Part shown: positions 1 to 10,569 of the stretch, in pieces
How positions within the stretch are numbered: the stretch's first letter is position 1
Layout: every line of letters starts with the position of its first letter
Source: Astrothelium macrocarpum
Lineage: Eukaryota; Ascomycota; Dothideomycetes; Trypetheliales; Trypetheliaceae
Reading direction: 5' to 3'
DNA length: 64,000 nucleotides
Assembly (NCBI GenBank): GCA_021030915.1
Contig: JAGEMR010000076.1
Coordinates: 1 to 64,000 of the forward strand
Translations under genes and position numbers: made by a program
The notes under the pieces: model-generated
Told to the model about the DNA's origin: nothing
What the model saw: only the letters and a program-made list of their open reading frames with translations
Database searches by the model: none

Positions 1-639
1 CCAACCCTTAGTATTGATGCATTCAATGACTGTAGCCCATTCCCGATTGCCAGGTTGTACAGATTTGGCTTTGCCACGTCTTTCAACACGTGTTACCACC
101 ATTGACGCGGTTATTATACCCATCATGAAGCCTGTTTCATCGAAATTGTAGACATCCTCTTCATGCACCCCATATTTGTTCATTATATTGTGCAATAGCT
201 CAAACCAATCCGAAATAACCTTTGGATCTTCTTGTAATGCTCTTTGATAGTCATATGGGCGATTGAATTTGGTTTTGAGGTCTGGTTGTGCGTCGATAAA
301 CCGTCTTGTCCAGTGCCTGCCAACTGGCTTGCCTCCGCGCGACTTCAATAAAAGATTGGCCATATCTTCCACACTAGAAAGGCGCAGTGGGAACCCTTTT
401 GAATCTTGATCGAGTATGTATTTGACTAGCGATTGCTCTTCAAATTGATCCAGTTTATGACGTTGTGGTTGAGTTGACGCGCGTTGTTGTCGGTTGTTTA
501 TTCTGTCGTTTAATGAGCTCTGTGGGATGTTGTAATGCTTCGCAGCTGCGCGTTGGCTTAAGTTTTTGCCTTGAAATTTTGCAGACTGAATTGCATTAAT
601 AGCAAGAGTAATATTCTCTTCTTTAGCATAAATTGACAT
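1..639 (-). mobile_element. Fot1/pogo-family DDE transposase, N-terminal 213 codons (cut by window edge)
   Basis: The minus strand is open for 213 codons from an ATG at 639 to the left edge. The start MSIYAKEENITLAINAIQ is followed by a psq/CENP-B-like helix-turn-helix (about residues 1-50, with SQRAAAKHYNIP), then the second DNA-binding helix region with GGKPVGRHWTRRF (about 95-107), then YNFDETGF (about 167-174), which carries the first catalytic aspartate of the DDE triad. The other two acidic residues lie outside the window. Family members of this type are usually about 500-550 residues. Base composition is ordinary, unlike the neighbouring AT-rich DNA, and no stop is seen, so this copy looks young and possibly active. 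The family cuts and pastes DNA at TA sites in the nucleus. Family assignment is confident; activity is inference. Confidence 0.9.
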
Positions 640-741
640 AGTCGTTAAAAAGTTAGAACGCGACAAAAGTTTAAGTGGTTTTCTGGTGCGGAAAGTGACC
701 GACTGACTGATATGACCGGCTGAGTGGTAAACCACGTTATT
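640..741 (-). mobile_element. 5' leader and terminal inverted repeat end of the Fot1/pogo element
   Basis: This non-coding stretch upstream of the transposase ATG is shared with a second, degraded copy at 1686-1787 at a constant offset of 1046 bp. Similarity stops after AACCACGTTATT (ending at 741 and 1787), which marks the probable element boundary. The other end is outside the window, so the inverted repeat and the TA target duplication cannot be confirmed. Confidence 0.65.
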
Positions 742-1046
742 TAATAATTAAAATAAATATAATAAATTCAAAAATATATTAATAATAATAATTTTATTTT
801 ATTTATAAAAATTATTGAATTCGATTAATAAATGATTTTTATAATTATTAATAATCAAAATCTGATATATATTTTTTATATAATTTTTAATATATTTATT
901 AAAATATTAAATTTATTTTAAATTAATTTTATTATTAATTCATTTATTAAAAATAGATTTAATTATTTAATTATTTAAAAAATTGAATTTTATAATCCAA
1001 TTTATAAAATAATAAATATTTTAAATGATTATAAAAAAAATATATA

Positions 1047-1787
1047 TCAATTTTTTATATTAATATATTTAATGATTATAATTCATTTTTAATTATCAAA
1101 TTAAATAAATTTGATTTTATCATATTTTTTAATATATATAATAATTATTAATATAATGATTATATCTATTATAAAATCAATTTTATCAAAATTATAAAAA
1201 TCCATTTTTTGAATTTTATATTCAATTATTATATAATCTAATTATATAAATTATTCGAAAATAAATTTTAAATTTTTATAAAATATTTTCTGATGATCAT
1301 AAAAATGATTAAATCGGATTTTTAAAATAAATTATAAATTTATAAATCGTTTTATTTATTATTTATTAATATAATCGCCATTTTATATCTTCAGTAAAAA
1401 ATTGGCCATATTTTCAATATCAGAAAAATGTATTAAAAATTCTTTAATATTTTGACTGATAATATATTGAATAAATATTTTTTTTTCAATTTGAATTAAT
1501 TTATAAAATTGGAATCGAATTATCGTATATTAAAATTGATTATTTATTCAGTCGTATAATATATTTTTTGAAATATTATAAATTTTTATAATTATATATT
1601 TATTCAATTTTTGATCAGAAAATTTGGTAATCTGAATTATATTGATAATAAGAATAATATTCTCTTCTTTGAAAAGAATTGGTATTATGATTAGAAAATT
1701 ATGATGCGATAAAAATTTAAATGATTTTTGTTTCCGAAAAATGCGCGGGCAACTGATATGCGCGGCTAACTGATGAACCACGTTATT
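1047..1787 (-). pseudogene. RIP-degraded copy of the adjacent Fot1/pogo transposase
   Basis: Positions 1047-1787 align without gaps to 1-741 (offset 1046), same orientation. Nearly all differences are C-to-T or G-to-A, the transition pattern of repeat-induced point mutation. Remnants of the protein are readable: FKEENIILIINIIQ corresponds to AKEENITLAINAIQ, and LILYD-like residues follow where the intact copy reads SSLND. Many codons are now stops or lysine/isoleucine. The AT-rich 742-1046 may hold the next part of the same gene, whose intact counterpart lies left of the window; this is inference. It is a dead element. Confidence 0.85.
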
Positions 1788-2468
1788 ATTTTTGAATTTT
1801 TTATAAAATATAAAATAAGATATTTTATTATTTTATTCAATTTATTAAATATATTTTTAAAATCTGATTATATAATCTATTATTAAAATCTTTTATTTAA
1901 TATTTAGAATTATTTATTCGATTATTATTTATTGATTAGATATTTTAAATATTTTAATAATTTCTCTTTTGAATATATCAAAATTTTAAAATATATTATT
2001 GATTATTTAATTTCCGATTTTTATTATATAATTAATGAAATATGATCGGATTTAATAAAATATTTTTTTTTTATGAATATAATTATAAAAAAAAATTGAT
2101 TAATTATTATAATATTTTCAAATATAAAATATAATTGAATAATATTAAATCAATCTTCTATTTTAAAATGATTTTTATAAAAATTATCAGATTTTTTAAT
2201 TTTTTCGTTAAATTATAATATAAATCAATTTTTTTTAATTTAAAATAAATTATCATTATTTTATAATTATTTTTATTAATTCATTTTAAAAATATTCAAT
2301 ATATTATAATTTTAAATATTTTTAAAATTAAATTTATTTAAAATCAAAATGATTTCTGAAATGAATTGATAAAAAATTGGAATTAATAAAAAATGATATG
2401 ATTTGATAATTCAAAAATTTATTGAAGATATTATCAAAGACTAATTTAAAGATTGGTTTTGAATATAA

Positions 2469-2587
2469 CGAGGTCATAATAGTCGCGTTGCGTTCTTATA
2501 TACTTGTGCTGAAGTGAGTCTGCGAGCCTTTTATTCAAGGGCTCACGCTGAGCCTATCGGGTACAACGCCTTCCTAGCGTTCTTAAC
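2469..2587 (-). mobile_element. Possible LTR fragment in a GC-normal island
   Basis: A 119-bp island of normal composition sits in the AT desert. Read on the minus strand it begins TGTTAAGAACGC, contains an AATAAA-like signal and a TATA-like GTATATAAGAACGC, and has the phrase AAGAACGC at both ends. TG at the outer end and promoter-like motifs suit a retrotransposon LTR, but no coding part or second LTR is visible. It could equally be an unrelated promoter fragment. Confidence 0.3.
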
Positions 2588-3295
2588 AAAAATAATAAAT
2601 TTCATTTTGTTATATGAATTTCATAATAAATTAAAGAATTTTTCATTTTTTATAATTATGAAAATGAATATATTGAATATTTTCATATTCGGTCTAAATT
2701 TTATCTGAATAAAAATAAATTAGATTTTTAATTAAAATGGAAGATTATTTAATAAAAAATTAAATAATTTAAAAATTGATAAATTAAATCATTAAATAAT
2801 AAATTCATTATTAAATAATATTATGAGAATATTTTATTTGAATATTTTCATATTTATTATTAATAATATATTGAATTAATTTTATATTTTCATTATTTTT
2901 ATTTATAAAAGAATAATAATTCATCGTATGAAATGAAAAAAAATGGATTAATAATATAAATAAAATAGATTCATAATATTTTTAATCTGAATCATTCGAT
3001 TGAAAATTCTGATTTGAATTTAATTAAAATTATTTGGATTATTTTTAAATAAAAAATACGACATCGTTATTGAATGGAAAATTTGAATACGAAAATATTA
3101 TTATAATAAAAATAGAATAAAATTATTATGATAGAAATTCATACACGTATTGTAGATATATCACAGAAATATAAATTATTAATTGAAAATGATGGGAGGC
3201 GTATATATACAAATGTGTGATAATTATTCGAACAATTCGTCTCATTTCGGCGTTCGGAGGTTGGCCGGTCAATTCTGACAACCCCCTGATGCACG

Positions 3296-3713
3296 TTCAC
3301 CAGTCCACGAATTTAGAAATGTCATACAGGGGTCAATTAGATAAGCCGAGCAGCGCAAGCCAATCATAGAGAATTTTTGGCGCTGGAGAGCTTGTGATTG
3401 GCTGGATTTGCTTAGCTCACCTAATTGACCTGACCACCAGTGGGGGCAACAAGAAATGTCACCCGCGACTGCGACAGATATCATTCACCGCAGACCTCGT
3501 CGGGAGGCCCCCAAAAAGAATAGACAAAAACATTTAAAAATTTTTTTTTTTAATAAATTATTAATGAATTATTTATAATTTATAATTATCAAAAATGATA
3601 TGGGGTCCTTCCGACGAAGCTTACGGCGAATGATACCTTTAGCGGGTGACATTTCTTATTGCATCCACTGGTGTGACCATTGTATGACAGTTCTGAATTC
3701 ATAGGCTGATGAC
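3296..3713. repeat. Short foldback element, family 2, copy a (interrupted)
   Basis: The left part (3296-3434) carries TTCACCAGTCC and GAATTTAGAAATGTCA, then an inner inverted pair AAGCCAATCATA ... TGTGATTGGCT. The right arm resumes after 3673 with TGTATGACAGTTCTGAATTCAT. The same structure is uninterrupted at 51768-51932. The element is a non-coding near-palindrome, MITE-like, and has been split by a family 1 element. Confidence 0.75.
3435..3673. repeat. MITE-like element, family 1, copy 1 (nested insertion)
   Basis: A 239-bp non-coding element with inverted ends CACCAGTGG ... CCACTGGTG. Both arms carry the family core GAAATGTCACCCGCGA and an ATATCATTC/GCCGCAGACCTCG-like inner arm; the middle is AT-rich. 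It is flanked by TGAC on both sides (3431-3434 and 3674-3677), a probable target duplication, and it interrupts a family 2 foldback. Confidence 0.8.
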
Positions 3714-3997
3714 TGAGCATATGGATAAGGTACCTAGGTAGGTTTGACTTGATCATAGCGTGAGACAAGGTTTTGCCTCGAATTCGAGTCTTGACTAACT
3801 TTAATGTTGACTTGCATCCATGGATAGCCCATCACGCACCGCCGCATGTATTTCATTTCTGAGCCCACTCTTGAAATCGAGGTTTCTCTTCCGCACACAG
3901 TTTGATCTCTCTATTACCTCCCTGGCATTCCGATTTTTGACCACACTCCAAATTTATTAATCTTCGCGCAAGTGCTCTTCAAGTAAACCCAACACGC

Positions 3998-4843
3998 ATG
4001 GATCTCCTCAACGACGAATTGGAGCGCATGGCCGACAACCTTGCAACCTATTCGGGCACTGAATGCGGATCAGAAATTCCACTGGAGCATATTAGTAGCG
4101 GTTCTACAGATCTGCCTTCAATCTCAGCGCCAAACGTCAAGGGTAACATTCGTGCGAACAAACGGAGGTTGAACACCGAATATCTCTTAAAACTTGATGG
4201 CCATTTGCGAACCACTGCTCAGGTTAGAGATGCAGTCTGTCTCTCTACGATACCTTCCCTAATCCAAGGCACAAGTAATGATGGCAGCGAGATACATTTT
4301 TGTCGCGTCTCTCAATCAACGAAAGACAACATCGAATCCTCTTTGACTCAAGCAGCTATATCGAAAAGTGCCTGGCCAGTCTTCATCCGAATCTCACAAG
4401 CTTTGAAAGATCTCTCAGCGTCCTCGCCGTTTCCGACTTTAGGGTTGGATTCTACACTTCCTCAGCACCGGCCTCAGCATGACAAATCTCGATACTACCC
4501 TCTACAAGACGAGTATCCAGTTTGGTACTTCTTCTATGGCACTTTGGCAGATGCAGATAAGCTGAGCGATCTCCTGAGCCTTCCCTTATCGCAGAGGCCT
4601 ATCCTCAAGCATACGAGCATCACGGGCGGCAGGATGAAGATATGGGCTGGAAAATACAAGGCTCTCGTTGATGGCTCAGACGCTATCGACGGATGGGCCT
4701 ATGAGGTTCAAAGCCAAGACCATGAGGATTCGCTCCGAGCGTACGAAACGGAGAACTATGAAGTAGTCAGATGCAGAATCGCCATGGAGGGATGCGGTGT
4801 CACTGCAGGATGTATATTTCGTTTCATCGGTGAGAGTGACTAG
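3998..4843 (+). CDS. Gamma-glutamylcyclotransferase-like (AIG2-like) protein
   Basis: A 281-residue reading frame. The first ~170 residues are low in recognisable motifs and contain a possible nuclear-type basic patch (ANKRRL). From residue 176 the sequence WYFFYGTLAD begins a GGCT/AIG2-like fold: the YGTL loop that holds the substrate glutamyl group, then Y..LVDG, GWAYEVQS, and L.AYETENYEVV, which supplies the conserved acidic residue. Relatives act on gamma-glutamyl amino acids or dipeptides in the cytosol; the substrate here is unknown. The frame ends right after CIFRFIGESD. Family members usually run 15-20 residues further, and a donor-like GTGAGA lies just before the stop, so a short 3' exon may be missing from this model. 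Confidence 0.8.
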   Translation: MDLLNDELERMADNLATYSGTECGSEIPLEHISSGSTDLPSISAPNVKGNIRANKRRLNTEYLLKLDGHLRTTAQVRDAVCLSTIPSLIQGTSNDGSEIHFCRVSQSTKDNIESSLTQAAISKSAWPVFIRISQALKDLSASSPFPTLGLDSTLPQHRPQHDKSRYYPLQDEYPVWYFFYGTLADADKLSDLLSLPLSQRPILKHTSITGGRMKIWAGKYKALVDGSDAIDGWAYEVQSQDHEDSLRAYETENYEVVRCRIAMEGCGVTAGCIFRFIGESD

Positions 4844-5619
4844 AGTTGATCATTTAACCGGTGTCATCAGTATTCTCATCTTGGCTTTGTCGAAGAAGCT
4901 ACTATGAAACAGCTTCTATGGTGTTCAAGTCCTTGGAATTAGATCTAAGTACGAAGTGCTTGAAGATCTAGACTGGTCACAAGACATGGATTGCTTCATG
5001 ATGCTCCCTATCTGCTGGTGGGCTCGAGACAACGGCTGCCAGACATATGCACCAATGGTGTTCTCCTCGATTCTGGACTTTAATCCACGTTTCATAACGC
5101 CAAGAGCACATTGCAAACTTTGCAGGCGCCCATTCTCAAGTTCCACCAAGACCTAGAGGTGCGGACAAACATCAGGTGATATCGGTGATGTTGGTCTTCG
5201 ATGGATTACGGAAAAGTCCAACTACATTTCGGGTTACGAAATAGACGGTTAGGGTATTGCATCGAAAGATCGATAATGGGATGGAGGTACTCTGGTTTGG
5301 ATGAAAAATGATAGAAAAAGAACCCCTGAAGACATTACCCTGCGATCGCAAGCTTTCGGATGAATCCCGGCTACCTCGACGTTCGATCAATGATGCATTG
5401 AAGTCATTGGCATGCAATATCAGTGAATGCAAGTATTGGATGCAATCAAGCAAACCCTGCTTTCATTGAGCTTCCAAGCCCCATACACTCACCAACGCTT
5501 GATAGAGCTCACGCTATCTTCAACAACGGCACGAAGTCTATCTCCAAAACTTCCGCTCTGCGCGTTCAGGCTTGTGAAGTTGACACAGCATTCCAAAGAA
5601 TTAAGTCACTCGATTCGAG
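4844..5619. other. Intergenic; possible 3' exon of the GGCT-like gene
   Basis: No independent gene can be supported. A short stretch at about 4950-4975 reading YEVLEDLDW on the plus strand resembles the acidic tail common in GGCT-like proteins, but I could not connect it to the upstream exon with consensus splice sites in the right phase. Confidence 0.4.
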
Positions 5620-6066
5620 ATGTCTCGCGAATCACGCCAGGGCGAGGCGTCTCGCATTCGCAAATCTGAAGAATTCGAAATGAAGCCATGGCAAAACCCA
5701 CCATCAGCCGAAGAATCTAAACTCCAGCCGAACTTGCCTCCGGAGCACAATCCTTGCATGCCCTTGGTAGTTGGCCTCTTCATTATCCTTGCGGTTGTCG
5801 TCGGGACGATAGTTGTGTTTGCCAACGGCTCCAATGAGTTCAAGGCACCAGGAACCGTCACTCGGTCTGCCATCGGAGACGTACACAACATCGTCGCTCG
5901 ACGGGAGAATCCACATGCCATACTTTGCCGATCAGAGACTGAAGAGGCTAGAGCTGAACTGCTGAGCAAGGACGAAGTCTCCAAGGACGGAACAGAAGAT
6001 AGATTCTTCAGAGCGCGGAAAAGGCGATACCGTGGTGGACGCGCAAATAAGGGGAAGAGGCCGTAA
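5620..6066 (+). CDS. Small single-pass membrane protein of unknown function
   Basis: A 148-residue frame that I do not recognise. Residues 1-45 are hydrophilic and proline-rich, residues 47-68 (PLVVGLFIILAVVVGTIVVF) form one strong transmembrane helix, and the rest is charged, ending in a very basic tail (RARKRRYRGGRANKGKR). No signal peptide is seen; the charge distribution suggests a type II or tail-oriented membrane protein, which is inference. No intron is needed. Overlapping frames exist on both strands here, and the call rests on the clean helix and uninterrupted frame, so it remains a hypothetical gene. Confidence 0.5.
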   Translation: MSRESRQGEASRIRKSEEFEMKPWQNPPSAEESKLQPNLPPEHNPCMPLVVGLFIILAVVVGTIVVFANGSNEFKAPGTVTRSAIGDVHNIVARRENPHAILCRSETEEARAELLSKDEVSKDGTEDRFFRARKRRYRGGRANKGKRP

Positions 6067-8820
6067 GGGGTAGGGATGCAGAATTAAAGACGATTTAAAT
6101 AGCTCTAATCCACTATCGATTCCATCCGTGGCTCTCATGAGGGACGCTCGCATAATATTCTTGTGTTGGAGCGACGTAGAAACTTTCCTGGCTGAACATC
6201 TGTACTCTACGATAAAGTCAATTGGTCGCGCGATCAGAAAAGCGATTCTATTCAAGGATGGGGAGCGAATGCCATTGCCGTAGCAACTTTCTCATTGTGA
6301 CGATATCCTGTAAGCAGGCAGGAGATCTTGAGTCAACCACAAAGCCGCGAGACCTCGACAATCCTTAAAGTCACAATGCCTTTTTATTTTTCGGTAACAG
6401 AATGAGGAACAATCGAGCATTGATTGAGGGGCACACGCTGGCCGCCTACCAGGCTTTCTTTGTGGAAGCAATGCTGGACAGCAGCAGCTTCCACCAAATC
6501 AAGGCCGATTGCTGCACTTTGCATATCAGTTTGCATCGATTTGGATTCGGGGGACTAACAATGCAAAATTGGAGCACTATTGAACGTAAGTTGATCCCAA
6601 GATGTTGCGATTTTTGAGTATCCGTTCAACGGCATTGACCGGAATTTTTCCCAAGGTTCATTTGACATCGCAACGAAGGATAACTTGAGAATGGGCAGGA
6701 ATATTTTCCTAATCCTCTGATACGCGACTCTGTGCAATTCCTCCCACGGAGAGCATTTGTCAGCATGCTTCGTTTGCTCGTGGTAGAATTTCGGAATCCG
6801 AGTTTTGTGAGAAAGCGCGGTCGGCGCAACAGGCAACCAGAGCACAAATCAATGACAAAGCTTGAGCCTAATCATGTAGAGGGCAACATTGTATGTAGAG
6901 TTTTCTCTTCTTTTCATGATAATATTATCCCACGCCACCAAGCTAAAAATCATGGTTATTAAGTAAAATCGCCGGCTGACGACGTGTGGACTCATGTAGC
7001 TGGACCAAATGGTAAGCAAGGATATGGTGAAGGCTTCACCTCATAGAATCAGATTAATAGATCTAGCTTGAAGTCTTTTGCTGCGGAGAGAATCTTTCAT
7101 TGCATATTAGAGGTAGCAGTAAGACACATGCTCATGCCTCTCGCAACACAGTCATCATCTTCTCTCGCGTTCTATGCAGCATCCTGGAATGTCTGATCCT
7201 TGGTGGTTCTTGCTGCTTCCGAGCTGTTGTGCATATGTTGTGGTACAGCCGTCGGCACGTTAGCGAAGAGTCTGAGGACAATCAGAATTGTCACAGCCAC
7301 GTCGCCGCGAACATCAATGCCGTTCACTAGGCGAACTGTGGGGAGTAGCATCCAGACAGAAACCCGTTCCAACTCAAGACGAGGCGTTAAGGGGTCATCA
7401 TTTGACGCCCATGGCTTGCCGTGCCCTTTTCCAATCAGGATGAAGTTTCTGTCTGCTTCCAAGATTGTCGCGAACAATCACGTCGCAAGTTGACACGATA
7501 TTTTATTCATCTAATTGCCTGAGCAGAATGGATCAGGTGTTTTCCATTGCATATGAGAGACGGCGACTGGGGAAAATGTGTTAAAACAAGATACATGGGA
7601 AATATTGAAAGGAAGGAATTTCATCAAACTAATGCGAAGGGCACAGAGAATCATCACCTAGCCGACGAAGAACTGTAGCCGATTAGTAAGCTCCCCTGAG
7701 CTATCATTGACAAGTTTAACCGCCACTCCTGAGTAGTTGTGTGGGTCTCAACGGGCCTTGGCGAATCCGAACACTGGTTTGAAGTTTTGCCGCGCGCTCC
7801 TGTACGAGATTGTTTTGCAAGCCTTTCCCAGACACTCGCGTGCGTCCTGGTGGGAGGATACGATGATACCCGAGAGATCGCACGAGAAGCATATTCCGCC
7901 AATGAGTGGGCAATGGAAACGTTTGGATCCGGGAGAGTGAAGGAAGGGGCTGAAAGTGACAAAGTCATCTTGTCAAGGACTACCGCCCCGCCAGATATTC
8001 CGTATTGATTATACCAGCGAGTAGTGTCGTCTCAGACCATGCTACAAGCTGCAGTTTCAAGCTTGGCGACCTGAAACGTTCTCGCCAAAAAGCTTGAACC
8101 ACAGCGCTCTCACCACGGGACAGTTTGCCAAGGTTTTTCCGGTGAACGGCCCGCTATGATGCCGTGCTCCCAAACATCGTCCTACCGCGTCCGATTGCTG
8201 TGCAGTACATTCTCGAAGCTTTGCTGCTTTTTCCCGAGATCCCCACAAATGTTTTTCCCCCACGACATTTTCGTATATTGGCTTGGTAAACTATGCTTGT
8301 TTTGCACAGCGCATCGTGTGAATCTTCAGCCAACAGCACATTTAGAAGTTTCGGTGGCGTCGCGAAAGATGTCGTAGCTAGCGGATGCGATGAGATTCTG
8401 CGCCTACCGACACGGTGACACTGCATGAGAATCGTTCCGACAATTTTCCAGATCCGTGTCTGCGAGTCAGAAGAGATCTTGCCAAAGCTGCTACAGGGGC
8501 GCGGAAAATAGGAGACATTCGCAAAACAGCGCAATTGATGGCTTACGATCGCGTCCATGTGTCCAGACTATTAGCCAATACCTGGTGAACATCAAACTAT
8601 CGCATCAAGATGGTGAGAAATTTTCGAACTTGCGGGGAAGGGTCAACACCAAACTTACTCAAGAACGGAGCACTGCTCACCTTCGCGCCGGGATACTCGA
8701 CGGTGCAACGCTTCAAGTATCATCGAGGCTCTGCTTCCAGCCGCATCATAGCGGCTACCTAGATGTATCCGGGTCAGTGATGAAGCTTAGTTCAATTTCA
8801 GTTTTGTAGATTTTATCCGT
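6067..8820. other. Long stretch without a supportable gene
   Basis: Composition is ordinary, not RIP-like. There are many short frames on both strands (for example plus 7739-8008 and minus 8154-8558) but none shows a known motif, a signal peptide or convincing splice structure. It may hold long regulatory DNA for the secreted protein downstream, non-coding transcripts or decayed genes; the sequence alone does not decide. Confidence 0.5.
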
Positions 8821-8828
8821 TGAAAGAA

Positions 8829-8835
8829 TATATAA
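8829..8835 (+). promoter_or_regulatory. TATA box of the cupredoxin gene
   Basis: TATATAA about 240 bp before the start codon, followed by a CT-rich leader with CATCATCATCAGCATC and repeated CTTC motifs. This is a common layout of strongly expressed fungal genes. The transcription start is probably 30-60 bp downstream, which would give a leader of about 190 nt. Confidence 0.55.
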
Positions 8836-9073
8836 GGAGGACTTGGCATTGCCCTTCTACCAACATCATCATCAGCATCTTCACCTCTTCTCAAGCAATT
8901 CCAATCTTTCTTTCGTTAAGCTTTTGAGCAGGCTCATTCCTTCTTTAATACCATCCAATTTTATCAGCTGTAGATCAGCCCAAAGTCCAACAAGCTAGTC
9001 TTGTCATCCTCTCTAAAATCTAATCGGACCTAAACAAGTTTCTTCGGAACACCAAACCAATACAACATTCAAA

Positions 9074-9595
9074 ATGTTCTCCAAAATCGCCATCATTGCT
9101 CTTGCTCCCTTTGCCTACGCAGCCAACCACGCTGTTGCTGTCGGCCAGGACAATGGATTGACCTTCACTCCTCAATCCACCACGGCCGCAGTTGGTGACA
9201 CCGTCACCTTCACCTACATGACCAACAACCACACCGTCACCAACGGTGACTTCAACAATGCTTGCCAGCCCAACAGCAACCTCCTCTTCAACTCTGGCTT
9301 CGTCCCTGCCAACCAGGGCACCAACGGTCAGCAACCTAGCTTCACCATCAACGTTGCCAACACCGACCCCATCCCCGTCTACTGCGCTCAGGCTCAGCAT
9401 TGCCAAGCTGGTATGGTTCACGTCATCAACCCCAGCGAGGATGACAACGATGCCTCTTCTTTGGTCCAATTCCAGCGCGCTGCTTCTCAAGCCAAGACCA
9501 ATGTCCCCGCCCAGCAGATCACCGGCGGTACCCTTGCCAACTTTGCTGGCGCTCAATCCAACCAGAACCGCCGCGCGATGGCTTTCGAGGCATAA
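9074..9595 (+). CDS. Secreted cupredoxin-like (plastocyanin-type) protein
   Basis: A 173-residue protein. Residues 1-17 form a signal peptide ending AYA. The mature part is a single blue-copper fold with all four type 1 copper ligands readable: His53 (NNHTV), Cys104 (VYCAQ), His109 (QHC) and Met114 (AGMVHV). The C-terminal ~50 residues are glutamine- and alanine-rich, without a clear GPI signal. Fungal relatives are extracellular, wall-associated or induced during development and host contact; their exact role is mostly unknown. A TATA box and pyrimidine-rich leader precede it, and codon choice is strongly C-biased (GCC, AAC, ACC), which suggests high expression. The start is the first ATG of the open frame and directly gives the signal peptide. 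Confidence 0.9.
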   Translation: MFSKIAIIALAPFAYAANHAVAVGQDNGLTFTPQSTTAAVGDTVTFTYMTNNHTVTNGDFNNACQPNSNLLFNSGFVPANQGTNGQQPSFTINVANTDPIPVYCAQAQHCQAGMVHVINPSEDDNDASSLVQFQRAASQAKTNVPAQQITGGTLANFAGAQSNQNRRAMAFEA

Positions 9596-10083
9596 ATGCC
9601 TTGAATAGGAGCCTTTGGGCATTTTTGGATTCTGATGTTGTGAAATGGAAAACAGGGGATGTGTATTATAGAGATTTACTAGATAATTGTGTAGGGGTAC
9701 TGCTACAGATATGTTGTTCTGGTAAATAGTCATCAATTGAATCACTTTAAAGTCAGAATTGTCCATGTTGTTGATGTCAGCAATAACTTTCTCATTGCCT
9801 GAAATAAGTTTGATGCATGAAAAAACTTTTGAAATGATGCCCGTTCTACAAGACCGCGGCATCGCGTGAAGAAGGAAAATGCTTTTGTTCGAGAGGAGAT
9901 GAATATAGTTTTCTTTATGATACATTCAGCTTGGGACCTGGTATATAGTGCACAAGCCAATCTTTGCAGAACAGTGAAATTGCATTGGATAATGTAGAGC
10001 AAGGTGGCCAAACATGACCAGCATTGCAAGCTTCTGAGTTTGAACCCAATGTTAAGCTAGCGTTAAGGATGCTCTTTCATGCC
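9596..10083. other. Intergenic region between convergent genes
   Basis: This stretch holds the 3' untranslated regions of the cupredoxin gene (plus) and the MAPEG gene (minus). No gene is seen. Confidence 0.6.
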
Positions 10084-10569
10084 TTAAAAAACCAGCACAG
10101 CGGTTCTTAATGTCAATGCCAACAATACAAAACTCGAAGTAGCAAAGACGAAAAAGCGGACCGGGATGGGATTTGCAAGGGCCTGAATGAGACTGTGGAT
10201 GACTCTCAACCCAGCATAAGTCCAAGCAAGGCCCACATCAAAGCCCGTAGCGCCGCCGACACTGTCGCCAAGACCAAACTTGCTGGTTGCGCTGCTGCCT
10301 TGGCTTAGGAAGACCATGATCAAAGTAACGGCGTAGAACAATGTAGGCTGTTCGTGGAGATGATTGTAGTTGTCGGCTTTCCATCGAACTGCGGCTGGGA
10401 TTTGTCGATTCCAATCGACCGGCAGGCCTTGAGGGTTGGGTCTGATATTGTATTTGAACATGGCAGGAAGCCTCGTCGCGTACATCCATACCTCCATGAC
10501 GAAGGTCCAGAGCAGGAGTGCGACGGCTGGAGCGAAGAGAGCCTTTTGTTGCTCGTTGATGGCAGACAT
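10084..10569 (-). CDS. MAPEG family membrane protein
   Basis: A 161-residue protein, the usual length for membrane-associated proteins in eicosanoid and glutathione metabolism. Four hydrophobic helices are readable: near residues 10-30 (LFAPAVALLLWTFVMEVW), 75-95 (TLFYAVTLIMVF), 115-135 (GLAWTYAGLRVIHSLIQA) and 140-160 (FFVFATSSFVLLALTL). The signature ADNYNHLHEQP before helix 2 and the R.IHSL segment in helix 3 are typical. Family members bind glutathione and act as transferases or peroxidases in the ER membrane, often in detoxification; the substrate here cannot be read. No intron is required. Confidence 0.85.
   Translation of the reverse strand: MSAINEQQKALFAPAVALLLWTFVMEVWMYATRLPAMFKYNIRPNPQGLPVDWNRQIPAAVRWKADNYNHLHEQPTLFYAVTLIMVFLSQGSSATSKFGLGDSVGGATGFDVGLAWTYAGLRVIHSLIQALANPIPVRFFVFATSSFVLLALTLRTAVLVF

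Larger units (their letters stand above)
742..3240. other. AT-rich, RIP-like desert
   Basis: About 2.5 kb of almost pure A/T with no credible gene. Within it lie the degraded transposase copy and one short island of ordinary composition (2469-2587). Such compartments in Pezizomycotina usually come from RIP of duplicated transposons. Apart from the part that can be aligned to the intact transposase, the ancestral elements are too mutated to identify by eye. Confidence 0.8.

Noticed and set aside
8154..8558. Minus-strand frame containing LLNVLLAEDS, reminiscent of a response-regulator start
   Set aside because: The phosphorylation-site aspartate and the rest of the receiver domain are not found in any frame nearby; a chance match is likely.
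9020..9925. 301-residue minus-strand frame across the cupredoxin gene
   Set aside because: It is antisense to a clearly coding gene with signal peptide and copper ligands.
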